Assembly: GCA_030562195.1 (NCBI GenBank)
Contig: JAUJPP010000003.1
Location: 16,895,398 to 16,959,397, forward strand
Source: Nipponacmea schrenckii
Lineage: Eukaryota > Mollusca > Gastropoda > Lottiidae
DNA length: 64,000 bases
Direction of reading: 5' to 3'
Shown here in pieces: positions 1-13,443 of this stretch (positions are counted from its first letter, which is position 1; each line of letters starts with the position of its first letter). Position numbers and translations under genes: made by a program. The notes below the pieces were generated by a model. It was not told the origin of the DNA and searched no databases. It saw only the letters and a list, made by a program, of their open reading frames with translations.

Positions 1-1615
1 GATGGCACATCTGTCTGTCCATATTGTGTGAGTTTTCATGGCTTAATACAGGGTTTAAGGTTGAAAGAGTACCAATCTTAACATAGATTTAAAGACTTGA
101 AAGTGAGATTTGAATGATGGGTTGACACAAGATAAGATAATTGCTTTATTCATGAAATGCCAGGAACCATTCTCTCTTTAATTACTACTCCAAACCTATT
201 CCTGAAATCCTTTCAATGGGTCTTTATGAATAAGAATTCCATTTCAACTGAACTGAATTCATCTCAAAAATTTATATTGACTTTGAAAACAATAATATTG
301 TTAGTTTTGAGTTAAATTAAAGTTTTGACATTCCAGCAAAGATGATATTTTCACAAAAAGGCTGAGGAAATAAAATTTCCAAGTCTGGTTCAAGTTTCTA
401 AACACTCTTTAATTGATAGGCTTGATCTTATCCAAGGCTTGAAATAACCCTCGAAATGGGGCCACTTGGTTTGGCAAAAATTAATTGGAATTGAAACTCA
501 GACATAGAAACTTAGCATATATATATCTAGACATAGAAACATAGCATATATATATCACTGTTAACTACTAGCTAAATATATTTCTCTAGGGACATAAAGC
601 CATGAAACAATAGATGTAAATCATTTCTAGTTGAAAAGTAGTATGTGTAGGTCTAGGCCTACGGCAAAAGAATTATCGGAAATGCAGCGCTTTCTGATTG
701 GACAATTAAAGATTCAAGCCAGTGAATATCTTACTTTTGTTATTTATCTATGGTTCTGGAAATCCTTGCACTAATCATAACATCAGTTTGTGCTGCTTTA
801 AAAAGATGCTGAAAAATTTCCACCGGATCAGTGTACAGTTGAATATCAAATCTTTATATCAGAACCAATAGAGTATACAACTTACTGCAGGAAGTGTTGG
901 TCACACAGTTGATTAACAAATAATGTGTTAGTTGTTTTCATGGTCTGAAATACTTATTAAGAACATAAATGGAATTTGTAAAGCTCAATCAATAACAATA
1001 AATAACAACTCTGTCCTATTAAAAATGGCGTTTACAAGTGCTAAGCTAAAATGTGTAATTGTCACATCTTGTAATTAGACATGTTTCATGATGTTTTGTG
1101 TTGAATTCTCTCAGTGACTGTTGATTGTATTTAAACATCTTCTCAGACAGATTGCGGACTGTTCAAGTAATAATTTAAATTAAGCAAATAGTGGAAAGAA
1201 GCTTCTATATTCAACATTTTTAGAATTGATTGGTAGTACCAATTTGGTACTCTTATTGCAGTCTAAATTTAAGTTTCCTATCAAAGAATGTAGGAAATAA
1301 AAACTAGTAGTTGTTTTACATCTTGAAAAGAAAATAAAGACTCAATAACCTGTAATTTTGTTAAGTGATACATTTATAATTCTCTTCTTGTCACTAAATT
1401 AAGTTGGCTGGTGAATTATGAGTTAAATCCTAAGTCAATGGGACTTGCATCTAAAAATCAAACTGAGATCATTGGCAGTGAGATTTATCTAGATTATTGT
1501 GTCATATTAATTCAAACTTATCATTATTTCAGATCGTTTGGCTCAATATTCATTCCATTTGCATCTGTAAATAGTTTTCCTATGACTTATTTTATGTTTG
1601 CCTATTATATAAAAT
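1..1615. other. Non-coding, AT-rich
   Basis: No gene is recognisable. The only structure seen is a 29-bp direct repeat in two copies (about 500-528 and 529-557) containing an AT dinucleotide run. A missed upstream exon of the kinase cannot be excluded. Confidence 0.4.
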
Positions 1616-2090
1616 TTAAAGGGATAATAGGCGTTAGAACGAACATAAAATTTTAAGTTCACTCAAATTTTGACAATAACAGTATATATCCATCAGTGGA
1701 CTTGCCTATACATCAAAATCCCTCTAAAATCCGATAAATTCCCAAAATAAAGTAGTTAATCATAAAACGCTTGAGCCATCCATCAAGCGATTTTCAAATC
1801 GTGTAAATATAAAGGGAAGTAACTCTAACATGTGAGTTTTCACGCGTCCTTGACCCCTACTGTTGAATTCCACAATGATGTTTTAGCGTTGATTTACCAG
1901 ACGCTTTTATTCTCAAACTGAATGAAATCGTCGCTGGCTCACTCTTTTTTAAAATTCCGAATATATTTTTATTGTGGCTTTTTAAAATTTGGTAAAGTGT
2001 GGGATGTATACATTATTTAACTATTAGTCAATATTAAACACAAATATAAGCCGTAGGACGAGTGTATTCTAACGTCTATTATCCCTTTAA
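1616..2090. mobile_element. TTAA-flanked inverted-repeat element (MITE-like, 475 b)
   Basis: The 24-base ends at 1616-1639 and 2067-2090 are inverted copies with one mismatch. The arm contains AGGGATAATAG(G/A)CGTTAGAA preceded by TTAA, and the other side also ends in TTAA. The interior has no transposase. TTAA on both sides suggests piggyBac-type target duplication, though a Harbinger-type TWA site with palindromic ends is also possible. Confidence 0.7.
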
Positions 2091-2969
2091 GCATTGTTGT
2101 ATGAGGCAAAATGTAGCAAAAGGTATGTTAAGCCAGTCAGACATGTTTAAATTCAGTTTTTGCGTGAATTTTTTAGAATTTTCTAGAGTCATTACTTTCC
2201 TGTTGGCCAGTATATATCGGCCTCCTCCTGATTTATGTCAAGCAGTTTATTTATTTTAACTGAGACAGACGTGATAATGATTGTCAAATCCAATTTGATT
2301 GGAGAGTAACAAAGTTTTTATTTGTCTGTTCCATTAAAACAAGACAGAAACAGATGATGTGTGTGAAAGTAATTTCACGACTTTGACCATTCTGTCACTG
2401 TCCCATTGAACATTTAAGATATATATTGAAATTCTATTTTATTTAAGTAACTGGAGTTTTATCTGTACATTAAGGGGTGCAGATGAAAATCCGCACCAAG
2501 TAGAGGCTGAAAATAACTGTACATGGCACCATTAGTCTGTAAGAATTACTGGTGAGACTTGTCTCCAAAGTGTGATATTTACAGGTAGACCCAATAATTG
2601 CTGCTGGAACTGTTAAGATCATCTATCTAAGTGTAAAATGCCTTATTTGACAAATACAGACGTTTTCTCCTATACAAAAATCTCATTGCTGACAGTAGCT
2701 CTATAGATGTACATCAAATAAACATGTGAAAGTTGTTTTGATATTTAACATAAAATACTGTATCATAGCCTAATTAATAGAACTTATGGGAATTATATTC
2801 TTTGTAGGCCCTATGTCAGGTTATAATTGGGTGACATTAAACATGATAATTTATATATAGAATCAACAGCATTTAATAGTCAATATAAGATACTATTCTT
2901 AAGATATGTACATAATATTAATATTTGTTTTCTAATTCTTTTAGTTTATAGTGCAAGTGATTTAAATGT

Positions 2970-3172
2970 ATGCTGGCTTAGGTTTGGGTATAAGGTTCAA
3001 TTTTAAAGGAAATTGTTACCTTCAGTTGATATTTTAACCCTTTTAACCCATATTCATGTGGGCGTATATTGTTGTCGCCCCTGTCAGTCAGTTAAAAGCA
3101 TGCTGGCTTAGGTTGGGGTATAAGGTTCAATTTTAACATAAACGGAAATTGTACCTTCAATGTATATTTTAA
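2970..3172. repeat. Two-copy direct repeat around a 'cgcccacatg' repeat head
   Basis: TGCTGGCTTAGG and the following ~65 bases occur at about 2970-3037 and again at 3100-3172. Between them (about 3050-3092) lies an inverted match to the head of the repeat at 35490 (ATGTGGGCGTATATTGT). Nothing here looks coding. Confidence 0.6.
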
Positions 3173-6100
3173 CATTGTTTCCAAAGGTCTTTGATGTGAG
3201 CGGCAATAGACAATCTATTAGTTTTCAGAAAGTCCCAATAAACTGAACTGAATCAAAGGTCCTTTAACATGGGAAAAACACAATCTAATGGTAAAATTCC
3301 ATTTGGTCACTGAGTATCATTGAGTTGGATTGACTGCTACTGCATCTTAAACAAAGATTGCAAATTACTTTGATTTTTTCGGAAATTATGACACTTCACT
3401 GAAAGATAAAGTATTTTCCAAATTCCTGCAAATGTGCACACTCCAAATTTCATCAATATTATGAATTCTAGACCCATTTCTTTCAATAATTTGGCTGTTC
3501 TCTAGGGTATCTAGAGAATCTGTTCATTTGCTGTGTTTAAATGTTATGTATTTAGTGCCTAAAAGATGTTGTTATAACAATTAAAAATTTAAACATGTTA
3601 TTCGATTTAATTATAAGGACTGACCTGAACTTAGTTTTCAGTTTATCGATGAATAAACAGAATAAACCTGTGTACATTGTATAAATTTGCGTAGCAGTTT
3701 ATACATAAGTGTATCTTCTTCAATAAACCGAAAAAATGTTCAGATCATTTCATTGCAAACAAAAGAGTGGGAAATGGATATGAAATAATGCCTAATATAC
3801 AGTTGTTTTTTCCATCTCTGAAGTCTATAATCAGGTTGATTATGATGGTTAACCAGTTATATTGTCAGGAATATTTACTGTTATTTACCAGACAAAGGTA
3901 ATATTTTACAGCTGAATTCACCAACATGACAGTCAATCAATATCAGCAGACTGGGCAGAAATATTTCTCAGGAAAACATAGACTTTCTGACAACTATTTT
4001 CTTACACCTCATTCGTTTATTGATAAAGATACTATGAATAATATTTTTATGTACTGTACCATAACTGTTTTGATGACCTTTCTGTAAGATAACTAGGTTT
4101 GAACACAGATGTGGGCACTACATTGAGATTGGTATAATTGCAAGTATACACAGCTCAGTCAAATATCTTTTGATATCATTTGATTCTATAAAACAAGCAT
4201 CAAGTGTTATGCTATCCCATCATGGAAATATTGTAAATTCTTGAGAGAATCAAAAAGCAATATTAAAGAATAACAATATCATTAGAAGATTTAAATATAT
4301 AAATATTATCGGAGTCTAGTTTTTCTCTTACTTGGTTTCATTTTTTATTCCCTATCATTATCAGCTCCATCAATAAAATTACTTCTCCAATCTCTAAAGA
4401 CTTGACTGGCAGTCACGAAGCAATATAAAAGGTTTTGATACTTTTCTATATATGTGATCAATATATCTAAATATTTTAGCCTTGAGTATTTTGTATCATA
4501 CTTATGGAGAATTGCTATTTTCAATATAGTTAGTACAATTGATTTAGATTAATAATGAGAAATGTAACTTGTCAAATTGTAGCATGTGAACAAAACGGGA
4601 CAAAAGCTTGTCAAAAGACAATAGCCCCATAAACTTACAAATAAAAACAATCCTGTTTCTATGATTTACAATACAAGGCATATCAATTTCATTAACCTAG
4701 TTGCATGAGGTGACATAGTTATAGCGCAAGCAGCACAGATCCCTACTCCATACTTTAGAGTGGTATTATTGACTATTTGCACTCAATTGCCACGGTAAGT
4801 AAATGATCATTCACTGTATTGATTAATATTTTAATATAAGGAAAGTATAACATAGAGTTCACAAAAGAAAAGTTCACAGTATGACGGATTACTGACAGTT
4901 CACATTTACAACCAAAATAAAACAGTTAAAAGTTCACAATATCAATAAAATGTTTCTCGTAGACAATCGTTCACATTATAGTTCACGTTGAAAATTGTTC
5001 ACATATCACCCATCAAACTATATCATTAATTAAGTATGTCTAATTAACTATCACTGTCAGTTTTTAACTCCTAATCCTTTAATCTGTAGGAGTGGATACT
5101 GAATGATTATCTAGTATGGTAACCAAGTAATATAATATAATCTTGGTGATCGTTACTGGGTTCACCACTTTATAAGCTACAGATGGAGATAGGGAGTGAG
5201 AAAGATGGAGATATGTAGTGAGACAGAGAGAGAGAAGAGAGACAGATCAGGGTTAGGTCTTTCTCAACCTTTATCTGTTGATCTGTCAACCTGTAAATAT
5301 CTATGTATAGTATCCATGAGTTGTAAATATTGTTATTTATTATGTTTGAAGAAATAGAACTTATTATTACCTATAGGCCTACAAGAGTTATGTTTATTCA
5401 AATGAAGATACTATATTAATAGTAACAACCAGATATACAAAGTGTCCCAATAGGTATCACTAAAGTTACACCCCCAGAGCCTCAGAGACCGGTTGGTGAT
5501 ACACATATTGTTGACAATAGGTGAAAATCTATGTTGAATCCGCCCTCATAGAGTGGGTTCTGTGATGCTTCAGCCAAGTCTCATCACTGTCTGATTCCTT
5601 TCTCTATCATTCCAAACATTCAATATGAATGACAAAAGATAAATTATTACTCTGGGGATAATAGAGTTAAATAACAAGAACTTAGTTGAAAATTTCAATA
5701 CTATTTCGATAAGGTGAATTCAGGTAGATTCAATTATTTAGGTTGTCCACACCATGAAATGTTTTCTGCAGATTTTTCTAACCATTTCTTTACTTACTTC
5801 CATTGTGAACACAACTATTTTCACATAGGATATATGGTTTTTCTTCAGGATTGATTCAGTGCCTATTTTTCATATATGATGAATATTGTCAGTATTTATA
5901 ACTAAATATCTTTAGGATTTCTTATTTTTTATATATTGATCTTTAATGCACTTTAACTATCAGATCTTGTTAACCAACTGGAAGATCTTTCTTCTTCTTA
6001 CTTCGCATAAAATAGATAATACTGTGGGCAGCTAATGATCACCTTAAAGCTTGTTTTGTCTAATGATATTTGGATATGCCTTGAAGAGGTCATAGCAGTA

Positions 6101-6641
6101 TCTATTTACCATGTCTGGTTACCTCAATTGGCTTGTTCAAGTTCATTACTTGTTCTGAAATATGAAAGTGATTTGCAAAAGGAAGTAATTTAAGTCAGCA
6201 AGCTATACTGGCTATTTGTTCCTTTATTATTAATGAATTTTTTCTTTTTTTGTGTGATTATATCAGAATATTGCATGATCAGTGTAACAAAATAAACTAA
6301 TTATAACAGCACGAAAGCTATTATGAAAAAGTGTAATTGGAAAACAGGATTATAAGAAATGTAAAAAAAAAGATAGAATCTCATGTTGAAATTGAAGTGA
6401 CAAAATCTGTCTAAATAATGTATTTTCTGGGTTATTTCGTTTGCTTTGTCAAATGTTGATATAAATCTTAATACCTCATTCTATTAAAATAATAAAATAA
6501 CTTTGACCCATTTCCCTAGTTCTAATTAAATGTGTTAATTAACTATTGGTGGAGACTATACTATAGTGTGTAGGATGTGCTATCGGCTAGGATAGTTACA
6601 ATTATAGATGGACTGATAATTCTATCATATATCTTACCTAA
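3173..6641. other. Non-coding, AT-rich
   Basis: I see no coding similarity. An irregular cluster of seven GTTCAC motifs sits at about 4857-5003, and a GA-rich low-complexity stretch at about 5180-5250. Confidence 0.4.
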
Positions 6642-9600
6642 AAAATATTAGCTTGGGAGTGAATATTCAGTCAAACATTGTAATTGCAGCTCTGAAATAA
6701 TCTTCTTTCTCTTCAAACTTAAATCTACAGTTATTTGCATAATTTCTTTTTTAATTTGTTTTATTTTCTGGTTATATACAGAGCATTCTTTGTTTAGATG
6801 TTACATTGTTAATATAAAATGAGAAGAGCTTTATTTTTCAATTCTTAGGTATATAGTTGTTGGCCCTTCTGGTCATCCAATGAATGCATTTATATTTGCA
6901 TTCAGTAGTATTCATAATTCTTGGATTATTTTTTTATTGCCTTGAGGAAGCATGACAGATGGTGGTGTGGTTTGGACACTAAACCAGGTGTAATTTTCTT
7001 ATAAACATAGTTTGTTAAACACCCAATTACTCCAAACTTAGCATTGGGATGAGACTTTTAACAATGTCAAAAGGAAAATAAAAATATTTCATGAACCAGC
7101 CATTTTTCTAACAAAATCGGTACAAATAAATTATGAAAACTTCTTGAATAGACCCCAAGTTTAAACATGTTTTGGTGATCCGAATTTCAAGAGAATTCAG
7201 TAAATGCATTGTTATCAAAGTTCAAGCCTACTGGAATATGTCCACATCTATTTTCATCATTGATTCTGGAACTAAAAATACATGTAATTTGTGAAGACAG
7301 TACACAATGATTCACCATTCTTGTTACAGTCACCTGTACTCTTTTAAACTTCTTGTTGGAGAACCAGAATGTCTATGTTGATGAATAACAAGAGATTCTC
7401 TTTGAATATGATTTATTTTTCTATAGAATCCAATAATAGATCTTGCACCTTAGTCTCATGAAATTTACATTAAACTTATAGCAAATTGACATCTTTAGGG
7501 AGTATAACTTTGAGTATGCTTGATAACCTAGAATAATAATGTAGGTTATAAATAAAAAAAGGGAAATTTGAGTTTAAAATGATAAAGAATGAAACAAGGG
7601 TAACCTGATCTGGACAGTTGTTCTCTGGACAAATGCTCTCTTGACGGATGCACACCTTAAAATAAGAAAAAGGACAATTGCTTTCCAAACAAATTGATTA
7701 AATCGAGTGTCAAGCTATGTTATTGTTATTGTATTTTCTATTCTTCTATATTATCAAACTGAAAATGATAGAATATATCTGTTCTGACCATAGATCTTTA
7801 AATGAGCTTTCAATCACTTCTCTGCAAGGGGACTTTTGGTTTCTCAAAATCACCTAGGGGTGACCTTGCTTCCAGTGTAATTCCTAATGTAGACAAAAAC
7901 AGTAAGGATTATCTATAATGATAATTTGAATCACCTAAGAAGAAAAAAAAATATATTGAAAGACCTGCATACCAATTTTGTGAAAAGTCTGTCATTTATT
8001 ATCCGATTTGTATGATTTTGGTGTATATTAGAACCTTGTTACTTATCTGAAACTTGTTGGGGACAAAAAATGTTGATCTTCGAATTTAAATTTATTTTAT
8101 GCCTTTTTGAATTTTTTGAAAATTCAAAAGTCTATATTGAGTGACCTTTTTGACCTTTTGGTGATCAGAATTTCAAGAGAAGTCAGTAAAAAATGTATTG
8201 TTATAATAAATATTAGCTTGGGAGTGAATATTCAGTCAAACATTGTAATTGCAGCTCTGAAATAATCTTCTTTCTCTTCAAACTTAAATCTACAGTTATT
8301 TGCATAATTTCTTTTTTAATTTGTTTTATTTTCTGGTTATATACAGAGCATTCTTTGTTTAGATGTTACATTGTTAATATAAAATGAGAAGAGCTTTATT
8401 TTTCAATTCTTAGGTATATAGTTGTTGGCCCTTCTGGTCATCCAATGAATGCATTTATATTTGCATTCAGTAGTATTCATAATTCTTGGATTATTTTTTT
8501 ATTGCCTTGAGGAAGCATGACAGATGGTGGTGTGGTTTGGACACTAAACCAGGTGTAATTTTCTTATAAACATAGTTTGTTAAACACCCAATTACTCCAA
8601 ACTTAGCATTGGGATGAGACTTTTAACAATGTCAAAAGGAAAATAAAAATATTTCATGAACCAGCCATTTTTCTAACAAAATCGGTACAAATAAATTATG
8701 AAAACTTCTTGAATAGCCTCAAGTTTAAACATGTTTTGGTGATCCGAATTTCAAGAGAATTCAGTAAATGCATTGTTATCAAAGTTCAAGCCTACTGGAA
8801 TATGTCCACATCTATTTTCATCATTGATTCTGGAACTAAAAATACATGTAATTTGTGAAGACAGTACACAATGATTCACCATTCTTGTTTCAGTCACCTG
8901 TACTCTTTTAAACTTCTTGTTGGAGAACCAGAATGTCTATGTTGATGAATAACAAGAGATTCTCTTTGAATATGATTTATTTTTCTATAGAATCCAATAA
9001 TAGATCTTGCACCTTAGTCTCATGAAATTTACATTAAACTTATAGCAAATTGACATCTTTAGGGAGTATAACTTTGAGTATGCTTGATAACCTAGAATAA
9101 TAATGTAGGTTATAAATAAAAAAAGGGAAATTTGAGTTTAAAATGATAAAGAATGAAACAAGGGTAACCTGATCTGGACAGTTGTTCTCTGGACAAATGC
9201 TCTCTTGACGGATGGACACCTTAAAATAAGAAAAAGGACAATTGCTTTCCAAACAAATTGATTAAATCGAGTGTCAAGCTATGTTATTGTTATTGTATTT
9301 TCTATTCTTCTATTTTATCAAACTGAAAATGATAGAATATATCTGTTCTGACCATAGATCTTTAAATGAGCTTTCAATCACTTCTCTGCAAGGGGACTTT
9401 TGGTTTCTCAAAATCACCTAGGGGTGACCTTGCTTCCAGTGTAATTCCTAATGTAGACAAAAACAGTAAGGATTATCTATAATGATAATTTGAATCACCT
9501 AAGAAGAAAAAAAAATATATTGAAAGACCTGCATACCAATTTTGTGAAAAGTCTGTCATTTATTATCCGATTTGTATGATTTTGGTGTATATTAGAACCT

Positions 9601-9770
9601 TGTTACTTATCTGAAACTTGTTGGGGACAAAAAATGTTGATCTTCGAATTTAAATTTATTTTATGCCTTTTTGAATTTTTTGAAAATTCAAAAGTCTATA
9701 TTGAGTGACCTTTTTGACCTTTTGGTGATCAGAATTTCAAGAGAAGTCAGTAAAAAATGTATTGTTATAA
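6642..9770. repeat. Near-identical tandem duplication, 2 x ~1564 b
   Basis: Copy 1 spans about 6642-8206 and copy 2 about 8207-9770, with only a handful of differences (for example gaccccaag/gcctcaag near 7152/8716 and one-base changes near 7326, 7650 and 7751). Each unit also contains two diverged copies of a ~45-base motif (TTTTGGTGATC.GAATTTCAA) near 7171 and at its own end. There is no gene in the unit. The matching 70-residue frames in each copy have no family resemblance. The low divergence means a recent event or an assembly duplication. Confidence 0.93.
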
Positions 9771-12178
9771 AAGCCTACGAATACGTTTGTATTTCTAAAG
9801 GAGTAACTCCCTACAAATGTTACAGAGGATACAAATTAGTTACATAATACCTTTTATCCAGTCTTTCTTCTTGTTTCACAAATCTTGCTTATGCATATTA
9901 TTTTATGTAATAGTTTATAGATATGAATGTACACATTATAATTCTGTTTTAATTTTTTCTCTAAGTTAATTAGAAGTCACCCGATAGTCTGTTTCAATAA
10001 CTAAAATCACCTATTTTACATTTTGTTTATCTCAGAAAGTTTAACGACAACTTAAATAAAGGCATTGTTAGGAATTTAACTTACAACGAAATCAATCTAG
10101 ATGCTGTTTTATATAATACTTAAAACTTAAAATACTTAAAAAACAAAGGATTGAAAAATTTTACAGTTTGAGAGAACACACAGCGAAAGGTATTAATGTA
10201 GAAAATGGCCTTAAAGCTATGGGCAAAAATGTCAAGGGCCTAGCATAGTACTGTACACAGTTCTGGCTTCATATGCTTTTTGTAAAGACCTATGAATCCT
10301 TTTCACTTTTGATGGCTCATTGGTTGTACAAACATCCCTCTAAACTGAGTCAGTTGTTTAGCAGAAAGATGCAGAGATGCAAGATACTGATGTACAACTG
10401 CATAATGCAGGGATAACATACACCTGGTTTTATATGTGAAGATCCATGCTGTATGTACTGTCCAGTTGCCTTGCCTCCTTGCTTACCAAGACTGTTGCCT
10501 GGAGATGTACAGCAGGATGTTCATTCCTCTTTTAGCTTTAAGTCTGACAGTGAAGCAGTGTCCTCTGGTACTCCCTGTTTGTTATCTTGATGTCCTGCTC
10601 TTTGATGTAGATATCTTCAATGCTTGTACTGACCAATATGCATGAAAAGCAGCCAATTACCAGTATCTTAAAAATATTTTGGTGAGCAATTGCGCTTTTT
10701 TTGTAATTTCTTTGGTGAGCAACTGTCTTGTTGTCCAGTGAACAACTATTCTCCACTCAGTGTGGCAATGTTTGCATGTTCATCGATTTTGTCAACATTT
10801 TTTGCCTAGTACTCTACTGATTGATTTTTTTAAACTTTTATTGGATGTATTTTATGATTCTTATCGAGAAACACAGTTTTAATTCTTTATAAACCACACT
10901 TAAAAATAGTTAGCAAATCATTGATCTTCTGTGGTTGTTTAGAAATAAGTTAACTTGTTGTAAAAGGATTTAAGATGTAAGCAACATTGAAAGTGTCTCG
11001 TCTTCCGACAAACACACCGAGACAGAAAAAATCATTTCCTGTTTGAAGACATTGATTTATCCATGTAAAAAAACAGATTTATATCCAATCTTATTCTAAA
11101 AGGAAATGAAAACCCATGTTGACTGGTAAACATACAATTATTAACTGCAATAACACATATTGAGATCATTTTTTAAAGTGAATTCTAGATTAAGGTGATA
11201 GGTATAAAACCATAATTCATTTTATAAAAAGCCAACTGTATAGAAATTGTAATAATATAAGATTTTGCTTGAGACTCATCACTTGATTATGCATGAAGTC
11301 TGTGACTGTTGCTAGATAATCCACTTCAAAAGAAAAAATTTTTGTAATTTTTTTCATAAAGTTTTCACTTCATATCTAGATTCAATTTTGAATTTCTGAT
11401 TATCCTCGAGAAACTATTTTTTAGAAATCTTTACTGTTTGATCCGTATAGGAAATTAGGAATTAGGAAAACCATAGATATTTTATGGGAAAACAAGGCTT
11501 TTACTACACAAGTATAGCAAGCTTTCAAGTTACTCATAAAATCTTTATAAATTTTCATCAGAAACATTTGTTTATAGTCAAAAAACTGATGCTTTCACTT
11601 TTCATTTCAATAAAACTAACCAGTATTCAGAGTTTTATGGTCTTAATCAATTGTTTCCCTTGGATAGGTGTAATGGCTAGATTCTGATACCCCATCAATC
11701 TTGAAAGTTAATGGAGGAGTATAGATCAAAACACAATTAAACTCTGTACCTTATTATTGTAAAAGTCATTGATATGTGTGATTTGAAGCTGTGAAAACTT
11801 TAATCTTGGTCTTTTTTCTAGCATTTTCTTCTGACAGAGAAAAGCTTTTGGTAGATACTATTATTTCTTAATTGTCCAGGACAACAGATTCAACAGCTTT
11901 GCAGATGGTTACAAGAATGTTCTTCTCATATATAGAAAATCATTGTATTCAAGATCTCAGACCAGTGCATATTACGTTACACTTCAAATGGACACATTAT
12001 TTGTCAGCTGCTTGACTTAACTGGTATTAAATGACTACCTACGACTTCACGCCAGACGGTTAATAATAACTTGCTGTGAATAATTGGTTCCTTTGAGACT
12101 TCCAAGTTCATATTCTGATGTTCATCTGTTCATATGTTGGTAATTGATGATAAGGGATATTTGCAAAGACTCTGATTT
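9771..12178. other. Non-coding, AT-rich
   Basis: No recognisable exon, RNA gene or repeat was found here. Confidence 0.4.
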
Positions 12179-13443
12179 CATACTGTTTGTAGTCATATAG
12201 TCTGAGTTCATACTGTTTTTAGTCATATAGTCTGAGTTCATACCAGGGCTGTTGATTTATTTTTTTCCCAGCCGGACATTTTTTTAACGATGTTTTGTTG
12301 ATGTCAAAACTACTACACTAAGTTTTATTCAACTAGTATGCAACTGTAAAACGTATTTCAATGTCATGAATGTTTGGTAATATTCATCATAATTGGAACT
12401 TTAACTTTCTGAACATACTGTCATACATCACATCACAATAACAAAACAATCCGATCATCAAATATTTACAGTTAAATTTAATATTTTTTACGAAGTTACA
12501 AATGACGATTTTTAGTTAACTTTCACCGACGATGTACTTTCGGTTGAACATGAGAAAATCGAAGTATTTTGAATGACACCAATACTGAGAAAAACGACGG
12601 TAAATTTTCTCGCGGTCTTTCCGATTTGTCTATAAATAGTAGCTGTTTCATATCCTACTTGTAAGAACGATAAAACTTATATAACTACGCACATTTTTTG
12701 AAAGGAATAGTAAAATTTCAATAGAAAATAACCTGCCAATGACATTTAATTGAACTTTCTGTCAACTTTATAATTGTTAAAAAGAAGAATTCTCAATGAC
12801 CGGCAAGCTATCATCGTCAAAAATTCTATGTGAGGGCCGACATTTTCTTCGTCGTGTTTATGTTGGTACTGATAAAATCGGAGACAATTATCGCAAAATA
12901 GACTTGATATACAATTATATCAATGAACAATGACGATTAAAATTTGACGGCATAACAATAGGATTAAACACATAACGGATTATCGTGTCAACTGTTTGTT
13001 AAAAGTAAGTAGTTTGAGATAGTAAATCTCTTTGAACTGGAAGCGTTTTCCGGAAGCCGATTAATAATTGTCAATAAATTCATTGTTAATTAACCACCTC
13101 TTACCGTTAATCTCTTAATTAACTAAATTAAATGACCGGTAGTGTTAGGAATCTCATTGACTAAACGTGATAGTTAGGTAATTTAATTTTTAATTATTTT
13201 TTTTTTAACGTCACTGACGGTGACTGACCTATACTTGATGTCCGACGGAGCCTATTTGCAAACGGTCATTTTGGCATGACTGCCGGTCAAGTCTGGCAAA
13301 TAGAGCCAAATCAACAGCCCTGGTTCATACTGTTTTTAGTCATATAGTCTGAGTTCATACTGTTTGTAGTCATATAGTCTGAGATCATACTGTTTGTAGT
13401 CATATAGTCTGAGATCATACTGTTTGTAGTCATATAGTCTGAG
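12179..13443. repeat. 30-bp minisatellite, split by a transposon
   Basis: Units of the form CTGTTTGTAGTCATATAGTC plus TGAGTTCATA occur about twice at 12179-12243 and four times at 13323-13443. The two parts are one array interrupted by the element at 12244-13322. Confidence 0.85.
12244..13322. mobile_element. hAT-like non-autonomous DNA transposon (1079 b)
   Basis: The ends are inverted copies of CAGGGCTGTTGATTT, and the element is flanked by the 8-base direct repeat GTTCATAC at 12236-12243 and 13323-13330. An 8-base target duplication with CAGGG ends is the hallmark of the hAT superfamily. I see no transposase remnant inside, so it is non-autonomous. It inserted in a unit of the 30-bp minisatellite, which itself supplies the GTTCATAC sequence. 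Confidence 0.85.

Noticed and set aside
7476..9252. Two matching 70-residue frames on the - strand as a duplicated gene
   Set aside because: They are identical only because the DNA is a recent tandem duplication. There is no family resemblance, and the surrounding sequence is non-coding.
10436..10756. Overlapping small frames on both strands as a gene
   Set aside because: No similarity, no splice context, and composition like the flanks.
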